This document shows, in pieces, positions 12,124-21,619 of a stretch of 64,000 bases of DNA. A program made the position numbers and the translations under genes. The DNA lies in the NCBI RefSeq assembly GCF_003086295.3, contig NC_092053.1, forward strand, positions 116,766,445 to 116,830,444, written 5' to 3'. Below the pieces are notes generated by a model, which saw nothing but the letters and a program-made list of their open reading frames with translations, was not told the origin of the DNA and made no database searches. Within the stretch, counting starts at the first letter, position 1. Each line of letters starts with the position of its first letter. This DNA is from Arachis hypogaea. Its lineage: Eukaryota; Streptophyta; Magnoliopsida; Fabales; Fabaceae.

Positions 12124-13311
12124 TTACCCACTTGAATGTTGTGAAGGATGATGGCAACTTAGGGGAGGTATTTCTAACGAATTTGCAAGCTCCACTCCCT
12201 TGTGCTCTTCTCTGACAACTTCCACCTCTTTGCAAGTTTCTTCAATATCAACCTCTTCCTCTTGGTAGCTTTCCTCCAATTCAATCTCTTCTTCATTGCT
12301 CACCAAGGACATGGGAGGCTGTGCTTCTTCTTCTTTAATCTCCATCTCTTGACCAACCTCTTCCAAGTCTTCAACTATGATATGCCTTGGAGGTTGTACA
12401 CCCTCCTCATCATCAATTTCAATCGCCTTGGAAGGAGGTTCTATAACCTGACTTTCCCATGGAGGTTCAGCATCTCCTAAGTCTGCAACCACTTCTTCCT
12501 CCACTTGTTCCAATACAAAGCCATGTTCCTCATTATCCACTGAAGTTTCTAGTGTCTCCTTCATGCTGCGCTCTTCTTTTGATTCTCCACATGTAGCCAT
12601 GGGAGTACTTTGAGTGCTTAGATGTTGGGAAGCTAATTTATTTACTACCTCGGTTAAGGCAGTCGCGAGTTCCAGTACACTCCTTTGCATCTTTGCTTGC
12701 CCTTGAAGAAGAACACGAAGTTTGTCATCCATTGGAAGTTGGGGTGGATATGAGGGTTCATTGGTTGGGAGAGAGGGTTTATAATAGGAAGGTGGTTCAT
12801 CTTGATAATGATAAGGAGATGGTGTATATTGAGGTGGTGGTTCATGAGAGTAGTTGTGTTGGAATGGGGGTGGTTCTGTGTATGGTTCATTTGGCTCATA
12901 AGGTGATTGGTATGGTAGATACGGGTTAGGGTCGTCTGGAGGTGTTTGGTTGTAAGGGGCTTGCGAGTATGGTGGTTCAAAGCTATGTTGAGGAGGTGGG
13001 TCATAGGTATATGATGGGGGTCCACCATATCTATCGTCTTGGTATGCACCTCGGAATGGCTCTTGACTATAGCAGTTAGGTGGGTGTTGGTTGTTGCGAA
13101 AAGATCCACCATAACAATTGTTTTGGCATGCATTGTAGGATGGTCTTTGTATGTGGTATTGTGGAAGGTGTTGCTGCCGGAAGGGTTGATCAGATCCTCG
13201 TGGCTCCTTCCATCTCTGATTGTTTTGACCTTGATGCATGTTCCTGTTATAATTTCCATTCCTTGCAACAACATTGGAACTAAACTCAAAGCGACGGGGG
13301 TGAGAACTCAT
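12124..13311 (-). CDS. Gag-like Pro/Tyr-rich and acidic protein of element B
   Basis: 395 codons, uninterrupted. Residues 1-100 are Asn/Gln/Arg-rich (starting MSSHPRRFEF), 100-210 are a Pro-Tyr-rich region (many PPSY, EPPS and QAPY blocks), 215-255 form a likely helix (QGQAKMQRSVLELATALTEV), and 260-380 are strongly acidic with Glu runs. No zinc knuckle, protease or RT is present. Its place just after the primer-binding site is that of gag, and the same type of frame occurs in element A. It is probably the only protein of a non-autonomous element mobilised by an autonomous relative. Its biochemical role is not known to me. Confidence 0.75.
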   Translation of the reverse strand: MSSHPRRFEFSSNVVARNGNYNRNMHQGQNNQRWKEPRGSDQPFRQQHLPQYHIQRPSYNACQNNCYGGSFRNNQHPPNCYSQEPFRGAYQDDRYGGPPSYTYDPPPQHSFEPPYSQAPYNQTPPDDPNPYLPYQSPYEPNEPYTEPPPFQHNYSHEPPPQYTPSPYHYQDEPPSYYKPSLPTNEPSYPPQLPMDDKLRVLLQGQAKMQRSVLELATALTEVVNKLASQHLSTQSTPMATCGESKEERSMKETLETSVDNEEHGFVLEQVEEEVVADLGDAEPPWESQVIEPPSKAIEIDDEEGVQPPRHIIVEDLEEVGQEMEIKEEEAQPPMSLVSNEEEIELEESYQEEEVDIEETCKEVEVVREEHKGVELANSLEIPPLSCHHPSQHSSG

Positions 13312-13319
13312 AGTAACTA

Positions 13320-13680
13320 ATAAAAATTAAAAATAAAAATAAATAAACAAGCAAAGGAAAATAAAACAAAATAAAATAAATAAGAGAAAAGGTTTGAAAA
13401 AGATTTAAATTTTGAAAATGTTTGATTTTTTTTAATTTTAAATTTAACTTTTGAATTTTGAATTTTGGAATTTAAATATTGAAATTTGAAATTTGATTTT
13501 GAAATGAGATAAGATAAGATTTTGAAAAAGATATGATTTTTTGAAAAAAATTTTGAATTTTGAAATTTAAAACTAAGATAAGATAAGATAAAAAAAATTT
13601 AAAATTAAAAATCTGAAAAAAAAAATTTCGAAAATAAATCAATTTAAAAGCAAATATTTACAATAACCAATAATAAGGCA
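13320..13680. other. AT-rich untranslated leader of element B
   Basis: Between the gag-like start codon and the primer-binding site. Composed of AAAT/AAAAT and TTTGAA/AATTTTGA reiterations with no open frame; it corresponds to the 5' leader of the element RNA. Confidence 0.6.
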
Positions 13681-13693
13681 CACGTTTACAATT

Positions 13694-13710
13694 CCCCGGC
13701 AACGGCGCCA
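13694..13710 (-). other. Primer-binding site of element B (tRNA-Asp)
   Basis: Minus-strand TGGCGCCGTTGCCGGGG is a 17-base complement of the 3' end of plant tRNA-Asp (...CCCCGGCAACGGCGCCA), the primer typical of Athila-lineage elements. Confidence 0.93.
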
Positions 13711-13713
13711 TTT

Positions 13714-15130
13714 TGAAGAACGAAACTCTCGCGCGGTCTAGAATTTTCACGAATAAATTCCCGTTGTAAGCATAGCTTCTAGACCGACAAGAATTCCTTT
13801 CTTACAAAAGTTTTGGTTGTCACAAGTAACAAACTCCTTTAAAATTTATAAACCGAAGTATTTAAACCTCGGGTCGTCTTCTCAAGGAATTGCAGGGAGG
13901 TGTTCTTATTAATGGTTATGAATCTTGTAAATTGGGGGTTTTGAAAGTAAGGAACAAGTAATTTAAACGACAAGTAAAGTAAATTAATAATAATAAAATC
14001 TCTTGGCAAGGTATAAAAATTCGGAAGTCCTATCCTAGTTATCCTTATCGATGGTGATGAGAATTAAGTTTTAATCCCACTTAGTTAACCTTTACAAAAG
14101 CAAAGGAAAGTCAAGTGGACTAATTAGTTAGATCCTCAAGTCCTAGTCAACTCCTAAGGAAAGACTAGAGTTAGTAGAATTCAATTCAATTAGCAAAAAT
14201 AACAATTAACAATCACGATAAGTTTGATTACTCAAGAGTATCCAGTTAATCAATTAAAGCCAAGAATATAAAAAGCTAAATAAGAATCATAAATCTGAAA
14301 TACCTCAATTGCATTAATAAAAGAAATTCAATCTAAACATAAAGAGTTCATAAACTGAATTAATAAAATAAATAAAAAGAACATTGAACCTGGAACTCAG
14401 AAGAAATTGTAAGTTGAAATAATAAAGTTGAAATCCTAATTCCTTTAAGAGAAATCCTAATCATAAATCCTAAGAGAGAGGAGAGAACCTCTCTCTCTAA
14501 AAACTACATCTAAAATTATCAATTATGAGCTGGTGATTATGAATGAATGGATTTCTCCACTTTATAGCCTCTAATCTGTGTTTTCTGGGCCAAAAACTGG
14601 GTCGAAAACAGCCCAGAAATCGCTAGAGAAGAAATCTGTCACGCTGATTTTCGTCACTGCGACGCATCCGCGTAGAGCACGTGTTCGCGTCGCATAGCTT
14701 CAGGGAAACTATGGATATTATATATCAAATCAAAGCCCCGGACGTTAGCTTTCCAACGCAACTGAAATCGCGTCGTTTGGACCTCTGTAGCTCAAGTTAT
14801 GACTGTTTTAGTGCGAGAGGGTCAGGCTGACAGCTTTGCAGTTCCTTCAACTTCTTGTATTCCTTCCACTTTTGCATGCTTCCTTCCATCCTCCAAGTCA
14901 TTCCTGTCCTGTAATCTCTGAAATCACTTAACGAACATGTCAAGGCATCGAATGGTAATAAGAGAGGGTTAAACATATCAAAATTAAGACCAAAGAAGCA
15001 TGTTTTCAATCATAGCACAAAATCAGGAAGGAAAACATAAACTCATGCAAATCATATGAATAAGTGTATGAAAGATTGATAAAATCTACTCAATTGAGCA
15101 CAAGATAAACCATAAAATAGTGGTTTATCA
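13714..15130 (-). repeat. 5' LTR of element B (1417 bp, TGATAAACCAC family)
   Basis: On the minus strand it begins TGATAAACCACTATTTTATG and ends ...TTCGTTCTTCA four bases before the primer site. The first 34 bases equal those of the solo LTR at 44741-46293, so both belong to one superfamily, though the 3' parts differ. A short CGCG-dyad cassette lies at 14659-14694. The bases at 15131-15135 (AACAC) are the predicted target duplication. Confidence 0.85.
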
Positions 15131-15324
15131 AACACCAAACTTAATGTGACACTATCAATGAAAGTCTGGGCCAAGTACCCAGTGAAATGCAATTATCATG
15201 TTCATGTAACAACACCAAACTTGATCCATGAAATACTTATGCAACATGAAGCGAAGCAAAAAGATAAATGAAAATAAATTACCTAACGTTGGGTTGCCTC
15301 CCAACAAGCGCTTCTTTAACGTCA

Positions 15325-16060
15325 CTAGTTTGACGGTTGGTTCTTGAATTTCTTCCTCTTTCTCCAGTTGGTTAAGAGAAATGACTTCAGTGGACATAAG
15401 GAGAAAAATGATATCCACCAAAAAGCAACTCCCATACAAATCTTTAATTCACTAGGACCAAGGAAAGCATATTCAAGTGTTGGGGGATAAGGTTTCAATT
15501 CAAATGTGGGTGGTGCATTTATATTTTTCTTCTCAAGAGCTTGCATGCATAGAATTAAAGGGACTTGTATGGCTTTCTCCTAAATTATTAGAATGTGCAA
15601 GTATGGAGTGTGCATGGCTTCCTCCTTTGTTTGTGCATCTTTCTCTTCTTCCATGTGTGAGGGTGAAGAGTTCTCTAATTCACTGGAGTATGAACTCTTT
15701 TGATTGATTTTCTCACTTTCTTCCATAGGATATTGCATTGTATCTCTTGGGAAAGAATTTGCATGTATCTTGTCCAGGTGCTTGATAATAAATTCTGCAT
15801 GTTTCTCTATATTTTTTACACTCATCCTCATATCATGTATGCATTCTTTCATAAGAATCTCAAGAGCTTATGGTTCTTGATATGAATAAAGAGATGGTGG
15901 CTCTTGATATGAATAAAAAGAGGAGGATGGTTCTTGGTATGAATGTGAAGATGGTGGTTCCTGATAGATGGAACATGGAGCACTGAAGTTTCTTTGGTCT
16001 TGACTTTTTCAACCAAAATTTGGGTAATTTCTCCATCTACAATAATATGAATCACTCCTT
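15325..16060 (-). pseudogene. Gag-like and pol-linker fragments of element A
   Basis: One frame gives SYQEPPS-type repeats (about 16050-15880), a stop (TAA at about 15869), then ALEILMKECIHDMRMS and a helical acidic region to about 15580, resembling the helix plus acidic part of element B's protein. Next, 15546-15410 encodes NINAPPTFELKPYPPTLEYA, which matches the protease-RT linker signature of Athila polyproteins. No RT follows. The coding capacity is therefore decayed or internally deleted. Confidence 0.65.
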
Positions 16061-16285
16061 GGGTGCGAGTAGTAACCCATATGATCTCTTTCCATTATTT
16101 TCCTTAGCACAAAATACCAAAGGAAAAAAAACAAAAAGAGATATTAAATTTTTAAAAAAAATTCATATAAAAACATTTCGAAAAAGAAAAAATATAATAT
16201 AAAAATAAAATAAGAAAATTAAACAAAGAAAAAGTCTAATCTAGGTAATCAATCAATTGGTAGTTGTTAATCACAATTAATCTCT

Positions 16286-16298
16286 AGCAACGGCGCCA
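16286..16298 (-). other. Primer-binding site of element A (tRNA-Asp-like)
   Basis: Minus-strand TGGCGCCGTTGCT agrees with the tRNA-Asp 3' end over the first 12 bases. It lies 6 bp inside the LTR terminus. Confidence 0.85.
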
Positions 16299-16304
16299 AA
16301 AATT

Positions 16305-17807
16305 TGGTGCGGAATTTATAACCCACAAACTAACCGGCAAGTGCACCGGGTCGTACCAAGTAATACCTCAGGTGAGTGAGGGTCGATCCCACAAGGATTA
16401 ATAGATCAAGCAACAATAGTCAATTGGTTATTCTACTTAGACAATCAAAATTTAGGGTTTTAATAGCAAATAACATAAAAACAGAAAATTAAATAAGAGC
16501 AAACTAAAATTGGTTAAGAAAATAATATGATAAAAATAGTTAAGGTGTCAGAGATATTTAAATTTCCAGATTAATATTCAATGTTCACTACCTTGATCAT
16601 GCAAAGATTATGTTCATGGCAAACTATATGTGACTAAACCCTAATTCCTTAGACCTTTTTAGTCTCCTCTAACCTTCATCAACCGCCAATTTCTTGGTCA
16701 CTTGATTCCAATTAGAGGGTTAAGTCCAAAACTAGTTTATGAGCCACACAAACCTTAGATACCCAAAAATAAGATGATTATATGTCACATATCGCGTTAA
16801 ATCTAGATAAATAGAGAGTCGTGAGGAATTGATTTCAAGATGTAATTCTAATGATATAACTTTTCCAAGATTCAAATAGAATTCAAGTTGAATTAGAGTT
16901 ATTTTCCAATAATCACTAATTCTTAGGATTAAGAACGAAACCAATTCTTAAACAATAATAAAAACATTAATCAATAGTAGAAGAACAAATAATTATTAAT
17001 CCATCAAAATAAATAGAGCTCCTAACCTTAACAATGGAGGCTTAGTTCCTCATGGAGAAAATAAACCCTAGTAGAGAAAAGTATGAAAGTGTGGAAAAAT
17101 TAGAAGATTTTCTAGGTCAAGATCTCTTCTCCTTTTATATCTAATCATAATTAATGTAAAATATATTTTCTAAAACTAAATAATATCTTTTCCTGTTTAT
17201 AAATAAAATAAGGTTTAATCGAAATTAATTAAAATCTTCGAGCATAATAATTGATGGATGCACGGACCATTCCTTTTCCTTGGATTGGCGCCTAACTTCA
17301 AGAAATTGAAGTTAGGCTTTCCCTTGGCAGCGTGCATATTGAAGATCCTTTGATCATTGCGCCTAACTTCGGGATTTTGAAGTTAGGCGCTGCCCTGGCA
17401 GCAAGCTTTTGGAGCGCTGGTTCTTCTTCCGGTGCCTAACTTGGGAATAGCCAAGTTAGGCGCCAATATGGCCATACAGGTTGGAAAAGAAGTGTATACT
17501 ATTATACATTGTTGAAAAGTTCTGAAAGTTAGCTTTCTAATGCCACTAGAATCACATCAATTGGATCTCTGTAACTCAAGTTATTTTCGTTGGAGTGCAA
17601 GGAGGTTAGGGTTGACAGCATCATTCACTTTCTTCTCTTCTTCTATAAAACTCCGTCAAATCCATTCGAATGCTACCTGAAATAAATAAAATTACACACA
17701 ACTCAAAGTAGCATTCATAGTGGCTAAAAAGTATTTAAATCTTGATTAAACTTAACAATTCAAATGCAAATTCACTAGAAAAAGATAGGAAAGATGCTCA
17801 CGCATCA
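16305..17807 (-). repeat. 5' LTR of element A (about 1.5 kb, TGATGCGTGAGC family)
   Basis: On the minus strand it starts TGATGCGTGAGCATC and ends ...TTCCGCACCA just before the primer site. It contains three strong hairpins at 17290-17464. It is unrelated to the TGATAAACCAC LTR of element B except for general Athila-like organisation. The partner LTR is not in the window. Confidence 0.78.
17290..17464. repeat. Three successive hairpins with GCGCCTAACTT arms
   Basis: Hairpin 1, 17290-17317: 11-bp perfect stem GCCTAACTTCA with a 6-base loop. Hairpin 2, 17359-17390: 12-bp perfect stem GCGCCTAACTTC with an 8-base loop. Hairpin 3, 17431-17464: 14-bp stem GGTGCCTAACTTGG with one G-T pair and a 6-base loop. 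All share the arm core GCCTAACTT but differ in loops and flanks. Confidence 0.9.
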
Positions 17808-17869
17808 AGTAACAATTAATTCAAGTATTAATTAATAAAATATTAGTAAACTACATACCAGGCTGTTCT

Positions 17870-18540
17870 TTGTCTTCATGAGAGCCCACCGGTATACTTT
17901 GACAACCTCAGCAAAGCCATATTAGTTCTGTTCTTTAGACGGCGACGCTTGAACCCCTCATCAGTACTAAAATGGGCGTCTAGTTCCTTCTTAATATCTG
18001 GATGGAGCCAAATCGTGAGGTGGTCGCTCCCCTGATGAACGTCCTGCATCATGCTGAAGTCACTTAGCTATCCGGTGGTAGTAGATATTATGTTCCCTAT
18101 CCCATATAAATTTCTCCTGCATAAAGTAATTTAACAACATTAATTAGTCGAATTAAAATACGATTAAAATAAATATAGTTAATTCAACAACATTGGGTTC
18201 TTACCGTCTACTTCTGAAACCATCACTCTTTGATCTCAGTAGGGATCTTCGTGTAGCTCATGGCCATGGGTTGTCGTACATGGACTTAATCACATTGGAG
18301 ATCTCCTGTGTACATGCATTGTTGTTTGGTGCAAACCTATCAATGAAAAACTTAAAATTAACAAACACATAAAAACACATAAAACTTAACAAATTCAAAA
18401 TAGATTGCAGATAAAAGACCTTAAAATAGTACTCACGCATGCATGCCATCAAGTCAAATCCTCGTCCGTATGACAAGCGATAGTGGAGGATCATCTGGCT
18501 GGGACACATTAGAGGAATCACCCACCGCAGTCTCTGTCAC
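17870..18540 (-). pseudogene. CACTA (Ptta/En/Spm, Transposase_24 type) gene fragment
   Basis: Minus-strand exon-like blocks: NNACTQEISNVIKSMYDN (about 18345-18280), EKFIWDREHNIYYHRIAK (about 18115-18060), then in another frame HQGSDHLTIWLHPDIKKELD and FKRRRLKNRTNMALLRLSKY followed by TGG (about 18035-17890). These fit the conserved C-terminal region of the plant Ptta/En/Spm transposon proteins that accompany CACTA elements. A likely intron separates 18120 and 18210. Frameshifts and an in-frame stop show that it is inactive. The family is known; exact boundaries are inferred. Confidence 0.65.
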
Positions 18541-19035
18541 TGAAGTTGTAGGGGGCAGAGGTGGGGGCGTAGCAGAAGGAGCCACGTAGTTAGGTTTCAA
18601 GACCATGATGAACTGCTGGTTTGATGGACCCGCCTATGATGTGACAAGGGTCGACGGGGTAGTCGAGGTAGAGGGTGATGATTGAGAAGTCCTTGGGATA
18701 CCGGTAGTGAAAATTCTCCCTAACGACCACAAGATCGACTCATGACACCTCTGCTACCTGTCGTCATGTTTGCAAAGAAAATACAAATTAACACTAATCA
18801 GCATATATACAATACAAATTCTTCAACATTTATATTATTTAAAAAAAATTTACATAAATTTCCCTAAAATTGGACATATATCCATCTTTATAGTTCCCAC
18901 AAATCCAACCAACCTCAATCTAATTATTATCCTTGAATTTACCGTCGAAAATGAAAATCCGCCGGTAATGATTTTACTTGACGAATTTCCCATCTAAACC
19001 GTCAATAAATCCACCGGTAAAACTAATACTAATGT
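18540..19035 (-). other. Probable CACTA upstream/subterminal region
   Basis: Holds Ser/Pro-coding decay products and, at 18940-19025, several short ACCGTC / CCGCCGGTAA / CCACCGGTAAA motifs like the subterminal repeats of legume CACTA elements. I could not find the CACTA terminal inverted repeat, so the end is unplaced. Confidence 0.4.
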
Positions 19036-19700
19036 GTGATACTAAATTCGACAGTACTCAATATTTTTCTTACAATATTATGTAAAGATGTCTTCGCAGA
19101 AATATCTACCATACAAGACTCCCTACCAGCTTGGAAGAAAATGATTTACTCTCATTTCACATAAACTTAGAAGTTAGAAACTCAAACATATCTGAAATAA
19201 TATGTCCCCATTTGGATCTTACAAACTTGCATTGCTTTGCATTAATGTTACTCTAATACCTACATATAGCTAGGCCTCTAAAAGTGACTCTAATCAAAAG
19301 TTTAGTAGTGTTTTCTGATCTCTATATATGTATTCTAAAGATCTTATCTTTGATAATACTTTATCTGTCTAAAGATAAGATGTGGGAGCGTTTCATTATT
19401 ATTGCCAATTTGCCATAGTCTTCTTTTCCGAACAGTATTAGTATAGTGTTGCGATATTATTATTTGACAAGATTGTAACTTGTAAGTCACATGCTACACC
19501 CATTTGATTTGAAACTTTGAAGAAGTAGAGCAAATTAATCTCATCCAAAGTGGCCTGGCGAAAGAAAAGGGGGTGATGCTAAAGTTCTGGTTTATTTTGT
19601 TGGGTTCATCCCAAAGGGTTAAGTGGAAAACCAATAATAAACCCTCATCACTTGTGTCTCATGCTTGACCCTCATTTTTGATAGGATAATGATATGAGCT
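19036..19700. other. Intergenic, nothing recognised
   Basis: AT-rich unique-looking sequence without long open frames, splice-consistent coding blocks or repeats that I can identify. Confidence 0.5.
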
Positions 19701-19703
19701 TTA

Positions 19704-20065
19704 GCGAAGCTGCATTTGTTTCTGACAACAAGATATAATAAATACAGACATAAATTTTGTATTTTTGTATTCTATTTAATGATAAATTAAAACAAAATAT
19801 GAAAATTTAATTTATTTTTATTTTTTCATTCAAAAAATTTGAAAATAAAATATAATAATAAAAAATTAAAAAAATAATGAACAAAAAAATAAAAAATAAA
19901 TTGTGTCTCTTCTTAATGTTTCTATATTCTTTCTATTAGGAGGGATACAAAATACATTATTTTTTGACACAATGCCTTTATTTATGTCTTTATATATTAA
20001 ACACGATTTTATTTGTATCTCTGTGTCTTTGTCTTAGTGTTTTGTCTATGCAAACAAACGCAGCC
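19704..20065. mobile_element. PIF/Harbinger (Tourist)-like MITE, about 362 bp
   Basis: The ends are inverted: GCTGCATTTGTTT near 19709 and, on the other strand, GGCTGCGTTTGTTT ending at 20065. The inner parts are AT-rich and loosely inverted (AGACATAAAT on the left, its counterpart on the right). TTA occurs directly outside both ends (19701-19703 and 20066-20068), the 3-bp duplication expected for PIF/Harbinger. No transposase is encoded. Confidence 0.55.
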
Positions 20066-20068
20066 TTA

Positions 20069-21300
20069 GAGACAAGGGTGATGTTTTTGTACTTGCTAAT
20101 CGCTTTCAGGAGAGAATGGACAATCACTAATGGCCGCTGGCTGGCATGATTGGACTTAGAACTTGTGAGTTGAATTTGGGAAGAGATGTCACGTGACTTT
20201 GATTCGAAATTCAAGTACAAGTGGAGCCTTAGATATTGGAGGTCATGCAACTCTACACGTGGTCCAATAAGGTTTTATATCATGCCAGGTTCTCACTTGA
20301 CTAAATTTGCCTGAATTGGAGGAGCAACATGTTTAGGTGCAATTTGAGTTAGAGAATGGTAAGACAACAAAGGGGAAAGTTTTATATCATGAGGGTCTGT
20401 ATCTCTATGCTTATTAATTGGCATAAGTACTCTTAGCCTAATATGATACTAATTTAAGCAAGCATTACTCATTTTGTAGTATTTTATTTTTTACCATTTT
20501 TCAAGGTATCATCATCTATATGTTATCATCAATGATGAAATTGTGTATCAAAGTTGGTGCTGAATATTATAATACAATGATCTAATCTAAAATCTCTCCT
20601 CGATCTCTTCCTCCCTACCTGTGGCCAACTTTTATTTTTGTGCATGCATGTCTGTGGTTTGTTGTGTTGTCTCAATATAAATATATAATTAATTACCAAA
20701 CGTACGTGTCTTTGAATAAATTGAAATGCTTGTTTGTCCTTGTCTCGCAGCCTGTTTAATTTGTTTGGAAATGAAATAATAAACTACTAATTTCTAGAAT
20801 GAATAACTCATTGTTAATTGATGCTAGACAAGACTGGTTAACTAACATTGTTAATATCGGCTTTCAAAACGTGCAACACTTTTTCATTTTCTACAATCCA
20901 CATAATATGTAAGATGATGATCTAGTATATAAAGGTGATAATCACAACATTGTGCTGCATATTGAACAAATTAAAATGTGGTGCAAAATAAAATAATGTA
21001 ACATTGCTTAGCTTGTATACATTACATGGGATTATTGAGAAGTTTATGATAAATAATGTAATGATAAGAGAGATAGATGGAGGCAGACCTGAAAATGAGG
21101 GACAAATGCGCTTGTTTTGCGAATATGCTATGCATAGATAATGTAGAGAGGGTTAATAACGACAAGGTTAAGCACTCTTAATTAATGGCAAGTCGTTTTC
21201 TTGATGATTTGGCACAAGGGAGACATTATTATTGTGACACACACTACTTCGTTCCATTATAAGGGGCCACCAATAGTTTTTTTAAGCCATTCATTACAAC
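20069..21300. other. Intergenic region upstream of the DVL-like gene
   Basis: AT-rich; no coding block or repeat recognised. It presumably contains the upstream regulatory sequence of the small-peptide gene. Confidence 0.45.
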
Positions 21301-21311
21301 CTTATAACTTG

Positions 21312-21321
21312 TATATATATA
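21312..21321 (+). promoter_or_regulatory. TATA box of the DVL-like gene
   Basis: TATATATATA, followed 100-120 bp later by the start codons at 21349 and 21430. Position and sequence fit a plant core promoter. Confidence 0.5.
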
Positions 21322-21429
21322 GAGATCAGAGAGCAACCAAGTTCTCTGGTGCTTCATTCTATCAAGTTAGTTAGTTGCTTCATCAAACTCTATCAAAACT
21401 ATCTCTATCTTATTGTTAGCTTTTACGTG

Positions 21430-21575
21430 ATGGCAAGGCGACAATGTTTGTCAATGAGAATTGGGAAGCCAACTCATGAGTTGATGAGACGGTGTTCGAG
21501 GCAGTTGAGGGAACAAAGACTAGGTTTTATATCATATGGAGGTGTACCGTCTTCCTTCTACGCTGGGAGGACTAG
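21430..21575 (+). pseudogene. DVL/ROTUNDIFOLIA-like small peptide gene with one frameshift
   Basis: Members of this plant family are short membrane-associated peptides that restrain polar cell proliferation and shape organs when overexpressed. From the Met at 21430 the frame reads MARRQCLSMRIGKPTHELMR then RCSRQLREQR. A +2 shift at about 21517 gives TRFYIIWRCTVFLLRWED and a stop at 21573-21575. Together these are the two halves of the about 30-residue RTFL domain, with the conserved Cys-Ser, REQR, RFYII, RC and LLRW-D positions all present. Without the shift the domain is lost. The gene is intronless and short, as is usual. An in-frame upstream Met at 21349 would add 27 unconserved residues. 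The single missing base may be an assembly error; everything else about the gene looks functional. Confidence 0.8.
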
Positions 21576-21619
21576 TTTACGAATTACGAGTGGCACCATA
21601 TACATTCTAGTATAGCGAG

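Larger units (their letters stand above)
10918..15130 (-). mobile_element. Non-autonomous Athila-like retrotransposon B, interrupted by E1
   Basis: Read on the minus strand: 5' LTR (15130-13714), tRNA-Asp primer site, one gag-like frame, and a non-coding CpG-rich stretch that stops where E1 begins. No protease, RT or integrase is seen. The 3' half and 3' LTR should lie left of E1, outside the window. The block at 11606-11640 (GGTGGGTTGTCTCCCACC region) corresponds to the similar GTTGGGTTGCCTCCCAAC block in element A at 15288-15310, a recurring landmark 3' of the gag-like frame. Confidence 0.8.
15131..17807 (-). mobile_element. Athila-like retrotransposon A, interrupted by element B
   Basis: Minus strand: 5' LTR 17807-16305, tRNA-Asp-type primer site, then gag-like and polyprotein-linker fragments down to 15131, where element B's LTR begins. 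The rest of A should lie beyond B and E1, outside the window. The bases AGTAA at 17808-17812 are the predicted target duplication. Confidence 0.75.

Noticed and set aside
15131..17807. Tandem recombinant LTR-internal-LTR-internal structure for elements A and B
   Set aside because: The two LTRs (TGATGCGTGAGC and TGATAAACCAC families) are not homologous, so nesting is simpler than unequal recombination.
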